Of a stretch of DNA of 53,542 nucleotides, positions 37,418 to 46,375 are shown piece after piece. The notes under the pieces are model-generated. The model was not told the DNA's origin. It was given only the letters and a program-made list of their open reading frames with translations, and searched no databases. The stretch is from positions 1 to 53,542 of the forward strand of contig JANSXP010000054.1 of the NCBI GenBank assembly GCA_024742875.1, given 5' to 3'. Each line of letters begins with the position of its first letter. Positions within the stretch are counted from its first letter, which is position 1. Source of the DNA: Planctomycetaceae bacterium (GTDB lineage: Bacteria > Planctomycetota > Planctomycetia > Planctomycetales > Planctomycetaceae). The position numbers were made by a program, and so were the translations under genes.

Positions 37418-37940
37418 TTAGGTTTACTCCGCTATCAGAGACGTTGAGTCAGGTTCAAGCAACCGACGGCCATTGCGATCATACAACTCTTTGCCCTAGG
37501 AATCTCTTAAGGCACTGACTTCGGTATCCTACGGGCGGAATTAGGCGTTATGGAAGAACTCAACACTTTGGCCAAGCAATCCAAGTATGTGTTTCATGTT
37601 AAATCCAATGTAGCAACGACGCGCAGAAGCTAGTCGATAACGAATACGACCACGTATTCTTCCCACGTTATCCTTGAAAACATGCATCAATGTAGAATGA
37701 AGATTCAGAAAAGTACCTGAACGTCTGAGGACGGTTTACCGACGCATTTGGTTTGCAAAACTGCGGCCAGGGGACTGAATGAACCAAGATGCGAAAACGA
37801 ATGCCGTTGCGTCGCTGGTCCACAAATCGCAGCCATCCCCCCCAACTTACTGGCAAATCTGAAATCAGGTGGGAAGAATGGACACGTCAGCACGTTACCC
37901 GTGTACTGACCTGTTCCGAACCTTTAATTGCGAGTACCTC
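37418..37940 (+). other. Divergent intergenic region
   Basis: 523 bp between the starts of gene D (minus) and the haem protein (plus). It presumably holds the promoters of both. I see no gene and no repeat that I trust here. Confidence 0.5.
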
Positions 37941-39725
37941 ATGAAGACTTCGCTCTTCGTCTCAGCGGCATTCCTACTCCTTCTTCCCTGTCAAGCCGAC
38001 GAAGAAACCGCAACGGGCAATGATGATCTGGCCAAAGAAGCCGGGCTGATTCTGCGGCGAAATTGTGCTCGATGCCACAAAGGGAAAGGTTCGGAATCGG
38101 GCTATGCCTTCAACGTGATGGATATCGAATCGCTCACCGAAGAAGGCATGGTTGTGGCCGAAGACCACGAGAACTCCAGCGTCTGGGAAGCCATGTATTC
38201 CGGCCGCATGCCGCCGCGCAATCGGCCTCAACTGCCCAAACCGTCGCCAGAGGACGTGGACAAAATCAAGGAATGGATTCAGGCGGGCGCACCACCCATT
38301 CCTCCTGCCGTTCGTCGGCCACGGGCGACTCTGAAGGACCAGTTGCTGGCGATGAGGTCTCATCTGCAGTCACTGCGTCGAGAAGATCGGCGGAACATTC
38401 GCTACTTTACGATGAGCCACCTTCACAACGACCTGACCATCGACGATGAGCAGTTGAAGACAACGCGACTGGCACTTTCCAAAGCCGTCAACAGTCTTTC
38501 CTGGGAAGCCTTGCTGGTGAAACCCAAAGCGGTTGATGAAAAGCAGGTGGTGTACGCGGTCGATATCGACAAACTGGGGTGGGGGCGAGAACACTGGCTC
38601 ACGCTGACTCAGGCGTATCCTTACGCTCTGTCGTATGGGGCCGTCGACGACGACGAACTGGACGAAATCGATGAGGACATTCAGGATCTGCGAGGTTCTG
38701 ACCGAACGCCGGTTGCCGTGCGAGCTGACTGGCTGGTGGCTGTGGCGACAAAGCCACCGCTGTACTACTCGTTGCTCTACGACCTGAAGCTGCCGGACCT
38801 GGTGGCGCGGCGTGCCGACAATCGTGACCCTGCCAATCCGAAACGCATGACGGACCTCGACTTGGAAATATACCTGGGAGTCGACGCTGCGGCCAACATT
38901 CGTCTTGGAAAAGTGGTTCGATGCGGTTTCACAGAATCCGGAGTGTCCGGTCAGAATCGTCTGATCGAGCGACACAACATGAAGTCGGGCGGATTCTACT
39001 GGAAGAGCTACGACTTCCTGTCAGCCAACCGTCGAGCCATCCTTTCAGAATTTCCACTGGGACCGGAAACTCCGAACAACGAATTCAACGACCTGGCATT
39101 TGAACATGACGGCGGCGAGATCATTTTCAACCTTCCCAACGGAATGCAGGGTTATCTTCTGATCGACGGCAAAGGCAATCGCATCGATGCTGGCCCGATT
39201 GAAGTGGTGGCCGATTCTCTGCGGACATCAGGTAACGAACAGATCTTCGCCGGAGTGTCCTGCATCGCTTGTCACCGCAATGGAATGATAGAAGCTCCCA
39301 ACGACGAGGTACGCAAGTTCTCTGGTGCGGTGGCGGATGCTCGTGATCAGGTTCGCCGACTTTATCCGGAAGACGATGAATTTCGCGAATGGGTTTCCAG
39401 AGACACTCAATTGTTTCAACGAGCACTTGTGGAGGCCACAAGCCCGTTCGTTGGAGAAGACGACATCACCGATCTGCCGGAGCCCGTTGGCGAAGTGGCA
39501 CGTCGATACCACCTGGAATCCATGACACTGGAAACGGTGGCCGCCGAGTTATTCGTGGCTCCCAAACGTTTGCGAGCCGCCATTGATACAGATCCACGTC
39601 TGAAATCAATGGGCCTGCGAATTCTGCTGCGTGATGGCGGCGGCATCAAACGCGGTGCCTGGGAATCTGGAGCCACATCCATGTTTCAGTTGGTCGCCCG
39701 CCAGTTTGGCTTTGACCCAAAATAG
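37941..39725 (+). CDS. Secreted protein with two c-type haem motifs
   Basis: A 594-residue exported protein (signal peptide ending at about Q-A-D). The first haem-binding motif C42-A-R-C45-H46 lies in a cytochrome-c-like segment with M-P-P-R as possible axial-Met region; the second is C441-I-A-C444-H445. The 300 residues between have no motif I recognise. Planctomycetes have many large haem-motif proteins of this type. It follows the caspase-FGE genes and precedes another secreted protein in the same direction. Within a conflict locus it could act as an outer-membrane or periplasmic redox partner, but that is only inference. Confidence 0.8.
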   Translation: MKTSLFVSAAFLLLLPCQADEETATGNDDLAKEAGLILRRNCARCHKGKGSESGYAFNVMDIESLTEEGMVVAEDHENSSVWEAMYSGRMPPRNRPQLPKPSPEDVDKIKEWIQAGAPPIPPAVRRPRATLKDQLLAMRSHLQSLRREDRRNIRYFTMSHLHNDLTIDDEQLKTTRLALSKAVNSLSWEALLVKPKAVDEKQVVYAVDIDKLGWGREHWLTLTQAYPYALSYGAVDDDELDEIDEDIQDLRGSDRTPVAVRADWLVAVATKPPLYYSLLYDLKLPDLVARRADNRDPANPKRMTDLDLEIYLGVDAAANIRLGKVVRCGFTESGVSGQNRLIERHNMKSGGFYWKSYDFLSANRRAILSEFPLGPETPNNEFNDLAFEHDGGEIIFNLPNGMQGYLLIDGKGNRIDAGPIEVVADSLRTSGNEQIFAGVSCIACHRNGMIEAPNDEVRKFSGAVADARDQVRRLYPEDDEFREWVSRDTQLFQRALVEATSPFVGEDDITDLPEPVGEVARRYHLESMTLETVAAELFVAPKRLRAAIDTDPRLKSMGLRILLRDGGGIKRGAWESGATSMFQLVARQFGFDPK

Positions 39726-39856
39726 GACTCTTTCCGTTAACCACATAGCATTGCGGTCTCCGCCGTGACTCAACGACTCTCAGCTGAGACGTTGAGCAAC
39801 GATTTCAGCCCAGCGGTATTGAAAACTCACATACGACATCTGATTGAAGAATGATC

Positions 39857-40996
39857 ATGAAACACCTCCTCCCCCTACTTGTTCTGGCGAGTTCTATTCC
39901 GTCCATGGCCGCTGACACCCGCCGGATCGAGATGACGTTTGAGGGGCAGTTGGATTCTGCCGTCGGCGAACTGAAAGAAAAGATCAAAGACGATCCGGAC
40001 CTCAACGGTCGAGTGCTTCGACTGGGAAAGTTCAGTGGCCCGAATCTTCCCGACAGCACCTTCGACGCTGCCTTTGAAGAAAAGCTCAGGGAACTCATGG
40101 GGAGTACGCTGGGAGAACAATCTGAGTTCGTCGTGAGTGGCGTTTATGACCAGATCGAAGGGACTCTTGCTGAAAACGATGGTCTGGACGTTATTCAGTT
40201 CACGATCGAAATCCGTCACAAACGACGCAAGCTGCTGTCGGTCACGCGTGAAATTAACAACTCCGCCGACATCGCTCGCATTAACGGCGGCACAGTTGCT
40301 TTGCCGGAAAAACGTCCGGGCGAAAAGACAGACGAACACCTGCAACGTCGCAACAAAGCAGCGACAGCAACTGCCAGCGTGGATGGATCCACCGGTCAAG
40401 ATTTCGACATCAAAGATGGCACCCGCGTGACAGCCAAAGGAGCCCCCGATTATGCGGTAGAAATCCTGACCGTCAAGAACGGTGGAACGCCAAAGCCGGT
40501 CACGCCGCGTGCCGTAAATGGCCGAGCGTTCGTCGACATCGCTGTCGGCGAGAAGATTATCGTGAAGGCTTACAACTACGATTCAAAGTTCGCCGCCATC
40601 GCGAAGATCGCCATCGACGGGTTGGATGTCGTGAATACCTTCTCAGAAGACTCTCAGAAGTACGGCGGCTATGTCGTACCCAAAGGCACCAGTTCCGGTC
40701 CCGGCGTCCATGCCGTCCCTGGTTGGCTAATTACAACCAGACGCAGCACCGATAACGTGTACGAGTTCGTCGTGAATAAACTGGGAGAAGGTGCGGCCAC
40801 AGAAATGAAAAGCCGTCATCGGCTGGGCGTCATGCATGTCGAATTTTACGTTGCCGTGCCGGAAAATGGTTCGCTCCCACGTGGTCACGGCGAGATCGGT
40901 CGCGGAAAAACCATGGACGTCGGTTACGAAGTCAAGCCGCTCAAGTTTCGGGACAGCCCGGTGGCCAATATCAGTATTCGATACAGCAATCGTTAG
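39857..40996 (+). CDS. Exported protein of unknown family
   Basis: A 379-residue protein with a signal peptide (L-L-P-L-L-V-L-A-S-S-I-P-S-M-A-A). The first half has strand-rich segments with acidic/basic patches; the second half looks beta-sandwich-like. I do not recognise a family. It lies 131 bp after the haem-motif gene and 75 bp before the FGE-less caspase, all in one direction, so the three are probably one operon. Confidence 0.6.
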   Translation: MKHLLPLLVLASSIPSMAADTRRIEMTFEGQLDSAVGELKEKIKDDPDLNGRVLRLGKFSGPNLPDSTFDAAFEEKLRELMGSTLGEQSEFVVSGVYDQIEGTLAENDGLDVIQFTIEIRHKRRKLLSVTREINNSADIARINGGTVALPEKRPGEKTDEHLQRRNKAATATASVDGSTGQDFDIKDGTRVTAKGAPDYAVEILTVKNGGTPKPVTPRAVNGRAFVDIAVGEKIIVKAYNYDSKFAAIAKIAIDGLDVVNTFSEDSQKYGGYVVPKGTSSGPGVHAVPGWLITTRRSTDNVYEFVVNKLGEGAATEMKSRHRLGVMHVEFYVAVPENGSLPRGHGEIGRGKTMDVGYEVKPLKFRDSPVANISIRYSNR

Positions 40997-41071
40997 TTGT
41001 CACCGCAGAATTGATCGAACGAGCGGATAAGTCACCGGTCGAAGCCCCATCGAGGAAAGGAATTGGATGAT

Positions 41072-42919
41072 ATGTACGCCAAACTTTTTGATGTCAGGCA
41101 ATTGGTTGTTTTGATTCTGGGGATCTTCCCATTTTCATTACAAGCTGTTGCTGAACCGGAGAAACACGCGCTGCTTATCGGAGTGACGACATATCAGCAC
41201 GGTCGAATGAACGAAACCCAATTGCAATACCCCGAGGCAGATGCATTGGCTGTTGGGGAACTGCTTAAGGGCTCGGGGTATCAAGTCGTCACGCTGTTGG
41301 GACCGAAAGCGACGCGCGATGCGATTTCTACGGAATTGCAGAAGCTCTCTAAGCAGGGAACTCAGGATGGGGCAGTAATCGTCGGGCTATTTGGGCACGG
41401 TGTGCAATACGGCGAAGACGCTTACTTCGGTCCGTTCAACACCGGTATTCGAACGGTGAAAGATTCGAACGGAGATACTCTTCGCGACAGAAACGGCCGA
41501 CTGTTGCTGGAACCCGATCCTGCGACAATGACTTCTATGCGGTCGATCCTTGATGCATTGACGAAATGCGGAGCAGGCAACCGACTACTGTTGGCGGACT
41601 GCTGCCGAGAAGATCCTAACGCCGCACGCGGTCGAGCGTTTGGCAGCAACTTGAAGATATCCGACCTTCCCACACGCACTGCCGCCATGTTTGCCTGTAG
41701 TGCAAACGAACGGGCTTTTGAGCACTCCGACTGGGGCCATGGGGCTTTCACCCATGCCTTCCTGAAACGCTGCAGGAACGGCGGCAAACTCACAGCAAAC
41801 GCACTCTCCGCTCAGTTACATGATGATGTCCTGGAGCAGGTTCGTGAGGTAACTCATCAACAGGAAACTCAGACGGTCCATTCGCTATTGAACGGCGTCG
41901 TCAACCTGCAATTGAATACGACTGCCAGTCAAGTCTCTTTGTATCCTCGTGGACAACAGCTTTCTGACGGCGAAGCCAGGCGGCGACGTCAAAAGGCTCG
42001 TTCAGAAATCGGTCAACTTGGATCAGCTGAAGACACGGCGTATATCAGAGGAAAAATTGACGGACCACAGGCATTGTCGTTCAAGCTCGATGACTGGAAC
42101 AAAGACAGAATCCCGTTCTTGCGCGAACTTGCTGCACTGGACCCGATACGGGACAAGGCACTTCTCGAACGCCAATCGAAGATTTTCTTGCAGGCTCTCG
42201 CCGGACTGGATTCCTCGACGCGAGATTCCTATTCATATTTGGGCGATCATGAGTACGGAGTTGGGGCCCCGGACGCCTTTACCGCTATCGCCAGATGGCG
42301 TGGAGAGACGTACTATGCTGTGACCACACAGATTCGACCGGTGCTTGCACTGACAACTCAGGAACAGCGAGATCGCTTTATTAAACCTGAACTGAAACAA
42401 GATCCGAGCGATAAAGCTATCCTTTGTTCTATTCGGGGAGACTACGAAGGGGCTATTCAGAATCTGAAGGATGCTGGAGGCAGCCATTTGCCTTACTGCG
42501 TTATTGCACCAACACTGCTGGGCAACGTTGATAGCGCGTTGTCACTGGCTCAGGCCATGGGTCTCAGGTACGGAGAGCATGAAGGCTTGCTTCTTATCTG
42601 CGACACCCTGCTTGACGAAGGGCGTGCCGAAGAAGCCGCAGCGATTTACGCAGACGTGGATAAATCCAAGCCGATTGGGGTTCTGGTTGGTCTAATCCCT
42701 GTCCCGCTGAATTGCCTGAATTCAGGCGGGACCTCTATTGACTCATTTGAACTGGTCGCGCAGATCGCTGGGCGGCTGGATGACGAATCCGCCTATCGGC
42801 AGGTGAAACAAGCGAGTGACGCACTGGCGGAAGAGCAGAACTGGTCGGAGCAATCAAAGAACGCGCAAAAGATACGACTCCGACGAGTCTTCATCCAGGG
42901 GTTGGTTCGAGACCTGTAA
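41072..42919 (+). CDS. Secreted caspase with helical-repeat C-terminus, no FGE (gene F)
   Basis: About 615 residues. Signal peptide, then a caspase domain of the C-R-E-D-P subtype with His109 and Cys177-178. Instead of FGE, the C-terminal 330 residues are helical and TPR-like (L-A-A-L-D-P-I-R-D-K-A-L-L-E; G-D-Y-E-G-A-I-Q-N-L-K-D-A; A-E-E-A-A-A-I-Y-A-D-V-D). ATG 41072 is preferred, with GAGGAAAGG about 11 bp upstream; TTG 41063 is the alternative. It may be a common effector or adaptor for the FGE-bearing paralogues. Confidence 0.85.
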   Translation: MYAKLFDVRQLVVLILGIFPFSLQAVAEPEKHALLIGVTTYQHGRMNETQLQYPEADALAVGELLKGSGYQVVTLLGPKATRDAISTELQKLSKQGTQDGAVIVGLFGHGVQYGEDAYFGPFNTGIRTVKDSNGDTLRDRNGRLLLEPDPATMTSMRSILDALTKCGAGNRLLLADCCREDPNAARGRAFGSNLKISDLPTRTAAMFACSANERAFEHSDWGHGAFTHAFLKRCRNGGKLTANALSAQLHDDVLEQVREVTHQQETQTVHSLLNGVVNLQLNTTASQVSLYPRGQQLSDGEARRRRQKARSEIGQLGSAEDTAYIRGKIDGPQALSFKLDDWNKDRIPFLRELAALDPIRDKALLERQSKIFLQALAGLDSSTRDSYSYLGDHEYGVGAPDAFTAIARWRGETYYAVTTQIRPVLALTTQEQRDRFIKPELKQDPSDKAILCSIRGDYEGAIQNLKDAGGSHLPYCVIAPTLLGNVDSALSLAQAMGLRYGEHEGLLLICDTLLDEGRAEEAAAIYADVDKSKPIGVLVGLIPVPLNCLNSGGTSIDSFELVAQIAGRLDDESAYRQVKQASDALAEEQNWSEQSKNAQKIRLRRVFIQGLVRDL

Positions 42920-42992
42920 ACTGCGTAGACAACCAACCCGTTAGAAGACTCATGAGATCAGGCCACGAAGTTCCGATGAGAAAGCCAGCAAT

Positions 42993-44651
42993 ATGATGAA
43001 CGTTCCTCGCCACGCCTTCAGCCTTCTGGTGACATGTCTGGCGATGTCATCGGCAATGGCTCAGGAATCGGATCGTTATGCCTTGCTAATTGGCGTAACA
43101 AAGTATCGTCACGCGGAGATGAATAAACCGCTCTTGGCATACCCCGAAATTGATGCTGCCGATCTGGGCAAGTTTCTGGAAGCTCACGGTTACGAGGTCG
43201 AATACCTGCTGGGACCGAAGGCTACCAAGCAGGCGATTGAAGCCAAGCTGGACGGCCTCGGGGCGAAAGGCAGAGACGGTGGCGTCTGCCTTATCGGCTT
43301 ATGGGGGCATGGCGTGGAACTTGACGGTTCGGACGAAGCCATGTTCTGTCCGTATGACGCGTCCATTCGACGGGCAGTAGATTCTGCGGGGAACAAGATC
43401 TTTGACCGCAACGGCAATCCACTTGTTGAACCCAACCCCAATAGTCTGGTGGGCATGAGTTCCGTATTGGGCGGACTTCGCATTGCAGGTGCCAGCAATC
43501 GATTGCTCATCGCGGATTGTTGCCGTATCAGCCCGAATCGTCCTCGCGGTCGAGCCTTCGGCAGTAAAGTGAAACTGAGTGACCTGCCGGACAACACGGC
43601 CGCAATTTTCGCGTGCGAGCAGGGCGAACAGGCTTTCGAAGACAAACGCTGGGGCCACGGAGCGATGACAAAGGCGTTGCTAGATTTGCTACCGGGATTG
43701 GTCAGTCGAAGAGACACGTCTGTTACATCACTGCTAAGTCCTTTGAAACGCGATGTGGCGGACCTTGTCCGGGACGCCAGCAAAGGGCGAGACTCCCAGA
43801 CGATCCATCCCATCTTCAAAGGGCTGCCAGATCTCAAACTAGTGAAAAGTGGAGGATCACTGGACTTACAGCCACGACCGGAAATGCAGACGCGACCAAC
43901 AGACTCTGCTGACTCATCGATGCAAGATTTCATCAACAATAAGATCGGTATGAAACTCAAGCTGATACCTGCGGGCACTTTCCGGATGGGCAGTCCTAAG
44001 AGCGAAGAGCTCCGCGACGACGACGAAGGTCCTCAGCATCGTGTGACGATCAGTAAGCCGTTTTATATGGGCATCCATGAAGTGACTCAGTCTCAATGGG
44101 AATCGGTGATGAGGACAACGCCGTGGAGGGGCTCCCGCTCCGTGAAAGAAGGCGACCACGTTGCGGTGACATACGTGAGTTGGGAGGATGCCGTGGAATT
44201 CTGCAGGCGTTTGAGTGTTCGTGAGGGGCGGACATACCGTCTGCCGACGGAAGCGGAATGGGAATATGCGTGCCGTGCCTGGTCGACGACAGTCTTTCAC
44301 TTCGGTGATTCGGATACCAAGCTCAGCGACTACGCGTGGTGGGGCGGAATTGCTGGTAACGGCAACGCACAGGACGAGCAGTACGCCCACGAGGTTGGGC
44401 TAAAGCGCCCGAACGCCTTCGGGCTTTACGACATGCATGGGAACGTTTGGGAGTGGTGCAGCGACGGTAAACGAGAATATACCATGCGTTCTGTTACAGA
44501 TCCGATTGGTCCATCAGGCTCCGTGTCGTCTCGCGTTTTGCGCGGGGGCTCGTGGAGCTACGCCGCGTACTACGCTCGTTCTGCGGACCGCCTCAGCAAC
44601 GCGAGCGACGTCCGTATTAGTTACGTCGGTTTTCGTGTTGTTTGTGAGTGA
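42993..44651 (+). CDS. Secreted caspase-FGE protein with DGR-type variable C-terminus (gene E)
   Basis: A 552-residue protein: signal peptide (A-M-S-S-A-M-A-Q), caspase of the C-R-I-S-P-N-R subtype with His106 and Cys176-177, then an FGE domain from about 305. It combines the caspase type of gene C with a variable C-terminus like that of A, suggesting shuffling of the effector and sensor halves. The end of the gene and about 80 bp downstream are closely similar to gene A, including the G-T-rich codons after the VR and the palindrome. Confidence 0.9.
   Translation: MMNVPRHAFSLLVTCLAMSSAMAQESDRYALLIGVTKYRHAEMNKPLLAYPEIDAADLGKFLEAHGYEVEYLLGPKATKQAIEAKLDGLGAKGRDGGVCLIGLWGHGVELDGSDEAMFCPYDASIRRAVDSAGNKIFDRNGNPLVEPNPNSLVGMSSVLGGLRIAGASNRLLIADCCRISPNRPRGRAFGSKVKLSDLPDNTAAIFACEQGEQAFEDKRWGHGAMTKALLDLLPGLVSRRDTSVTSLLSPLKRDVADLVRDASKGRDSQTIHPIFKGLPDLKLVKSGGSLDLQPRPEMQTRPTDSADSSMQDFINNKIGMKLKLIPAGTFRMGSPKSEELRDDDEGPQHRVTISKPFYMGIHEVTQSQWESVMRTTPWRGSRSVKEGDHVAVTYVSWEDAVEFCRRLSVREGRTYRLPTEAEWEYACRAWSTTVFHFGDSDTKLSDYAWWGGIAGNGNAQDEQYAHEVGLKRPNAFGLYDMHGNVWEWCSDGKREYTMRSVTDPIGPSGSVSSRVLRGGSWSYAAYYARSADRLSNASDVRISYVGFRVVCE
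44556..44627 (+). repeat. Variable region of gene E
   Basis: 24 codons; 12 of 14 aligned variable codons end in C. Flanking invariant DNA is almost identical to gene A. Confidence 0.8.
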
Positions 44652-44715
44652 GTTCTTCCCCGGTCACCCTGCGATTCGACCGCTGTACCTCTGCATTCTG
44701 TCTTCTGTCTCCTAA

Positions 44716-44732
44716 GCATGACGCAGTCATGC
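44716..44732 (+). repeat. Perfect 7-bp palindrome downstream of VR E
   Basis: Same GCATGACGCAGTCATGC as after gene A, 65 bp after the stop, with conserved flanks CTAA and GTTTGAAAT nearby. Confidence 0.7.
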
Positions 44733-44795
44733 GTTTGCGTTTGAAATTTGAGGTTCCCTCGCTGGTGCTCTCACTGCCCCGCTCATTCGCGCACC

Positions 44796-44909
44796 CGCCA
44801 CTGGGGTTTATCCCATTGGACGAAGGTTCTGCACTACCAAACGTCCCACCTGCAAACCACGCCGGGTAGCGCAGAAGCCGGTTCCCACCGAGATACAGTC
44901 CGTGGCGCA
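44796..44909 (+). repeat. Structured repeat, copy 2
   Basis: Second copy of 35590-35703, again with the CTGCACTACC inverted repeat (partner GGTAGCGCAG). Downstream of gene E in this copy. Confidence 0.65.
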
Positions 44910-45981
44910 GCAGCTCGTCGCGAATTTTGCCTATTTTGAAATCTGGTCAGGGAAGAGGCCCCACTCCGACGTTCTGCTGCTGTTCCTCAACTCAGAATTC
45001 AGGAGAATGCAATGAGCGAGAGAGTCAGATCGTTGTCGCTGGTTTGTTCGCCGTCACCGGATTCAGCATCACAGAAGTCCGTGAGTACCTGCAGGTCGCC
45101 AGGAATCGGGCATCCTCCGCCATCCGCGAGTCGATTCTGCTGGCAATCGAAATCGACCGTATGGAAGTGCTGATCGGCAAACTTGATCAGCAGGTGGCGC
45201 CCAGAAGTGCGCAGTCGCTCGTTCCAGGATCACGCTGCAGGACGCTGAAGCTGAGTACGCTCGCAGCCCGTCCTGCTGCCAGCACCTGCTTGCTGAAATG
45301 AAACATCTTCGAGGGCTGGAAACCTCCGAAAGTTCCGGAGGCTGCCACACAGTGGGGTGCCGGCAATGCGCTCCATTGCGTCTTCCAGCCGCTTCTAGGT
45401 CCGACCGGCCAGCCCATCGGCAGGCAGAAATGGTAACGGCTGAAGTGAATGGTCCTGGCTTGAAACCCGGCTTCGCGTGTCAGAGCCTTCATTCCCATCA
45501 GGACTTGATCATCGATCGGACGTGAAAGAGCAAAGGCGTCTAACCCGTAGATGAGCAGCTTTCTGTTGCTTGACATAGCCTGATTCAGATCATGGCTCGC
45601 TGCGTCTGTGGCTACAGCTCCTTCATCGGGCTGGTCGATGCAGTCTTGCAGGACTCGAACCTACGTTACCTCAGCACTGCCTTTCGTGTCGGGCTACGTC
45701 CTTGCCTCTCGCACTGAGAAAGTCCCAGAGTGGTAGAGCGGCGGCCGTGTTGTAGCGGGACGGCTGCTGCATTGGCGGGCAGTAACTCCGTACCGCAGCT
45801 GTCTGGTGAGACGATTGGATACTTGCTTCAATGGCTTGCCGATGCGATAGCTATCTCTTGGCCCGACGTGCGTCCATTCGATGGTCGAGCCGATGGCATT
45901 GCAACTTAGCAGAGGCGAAGCGGTGTAAACGCTGGTGAGACGGACATGGGCTTTCGAAGACGCACTGAAGGACGGCAAGCA
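44910..45981 (+). other. Junction segment without a convincing gene
   Basis: About 1.07 kb. A stretch near 45015-45190 translates to plausible helices (S-I-T-E-V-R-E-Y-L-Q-V-A-R-N-R) but has no start codon in frame. A tRNA T-arm-like sequence is on the minus strand at 45648-45664. It likely marks the join between the cargo and the integrase module. Confidence 0.4.
45648..45664 (-). other. tRNA T-arm-like fragment
   Basis: Minus-strand GTAGGTTCGAGTCCTGC folds as a 5-bp T stem with the canonical TTCGAGT loop. No matching acceptor, D or anticodon arms were found, so it is not a tRNA gene; it may be an old attachment-site scar. Confidence 0.3.
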
Positions 45982-46194
45982 ATGACCTGCAGCACTGGGA
46001 GAGTGTGCAGGAAAGTCCTTCTGTGTTGGTGTACAAACGCTGCGGTGGCGGTTACGGTTCTGGGTTGTATGGACGACACGCGAGGCTACGCAGCTGCCCT
46101 TGCGATCGTCTGCGGCGGGCTTGGGATCGTCATCGTCCAGATAGCGGCGATGATCTTCGAGAGCGACAGACTGGGAGGCAAGACGAATGAGTGA
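45982..46194 (+). CDS. Small membrane protein of the integrase module
   Basis: A 70-residue protein with two hydrophobic stretches (V-L-L-C-W-C-T-N-A-A-V-A-V-T-V-L-G-C and A-A-L-A-I-V-C-G-G-L-G-I-V-I-V). Start 45982 has AAGGA about 10 bp upstream. It overlaps the next start by 8 bp. Function unknown. Confidence 0.5.
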   Translation: MTCSTGRVCRKVLLCWCTNAAVAVTVLGCMDDTRGYAAALAIVCGGLGIVIVQIAAMIFESDRLGGKTNE

Positions 46195-46375
46195 AGTTAT
46201 CAAAGGCACGACTGCTGGCGTTCTGCCGAAGCGGCACAGTCAGGCAGAGCATGGTGGCCCGCTGTGCGGATCGGCGGCAAGTGATCCAGACGTGACAACA
46301 GATCCCGAGCGAGTGACCTGCGGGAAGTGTGTGGCACGCATGAAGCGAAACGCGCGGCTGCCGCAATGGGGATGA
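46187..46375 (+). CDS. Small phage-type Cys/His protein
   Basis: A 62-residue protein similar in pattern to short phage proteins with H-x-x-x-G-G-P-L-C-G and T-D-P-E-R-V-T-C-G-K-C, a probable zinc site. Overlaps both neighbours, showing coupled translation. Confidence 0.55.
   Translation: MSEVIKGTTAGVLPKRHSQAEHGGPLCGSAASDPDVTTDPERVTCGKCVARMKRNARLPQWG

Noticed and set aside
45187-45576. Minus-strand frame of 129 residues in the junction region
   Set aside because: No recognised motif, ends in low-complexity sequence, no ribosome site; treated as chance.
45588-45718. A VR-like end (A-F-R-V-G) on the plus strand near 45683
   Set aside because: The match to a DGR variable end is only F-R-V; its key bases are better explained by the minus-strand T-arm, and no framing codons of the other VRs are present.
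45715-45745. D-arm-like AGTGGTAGAGCGG on the plus strand
   Set aside because: The stem does not pair and no anticodon or T arm follows in that orientation.
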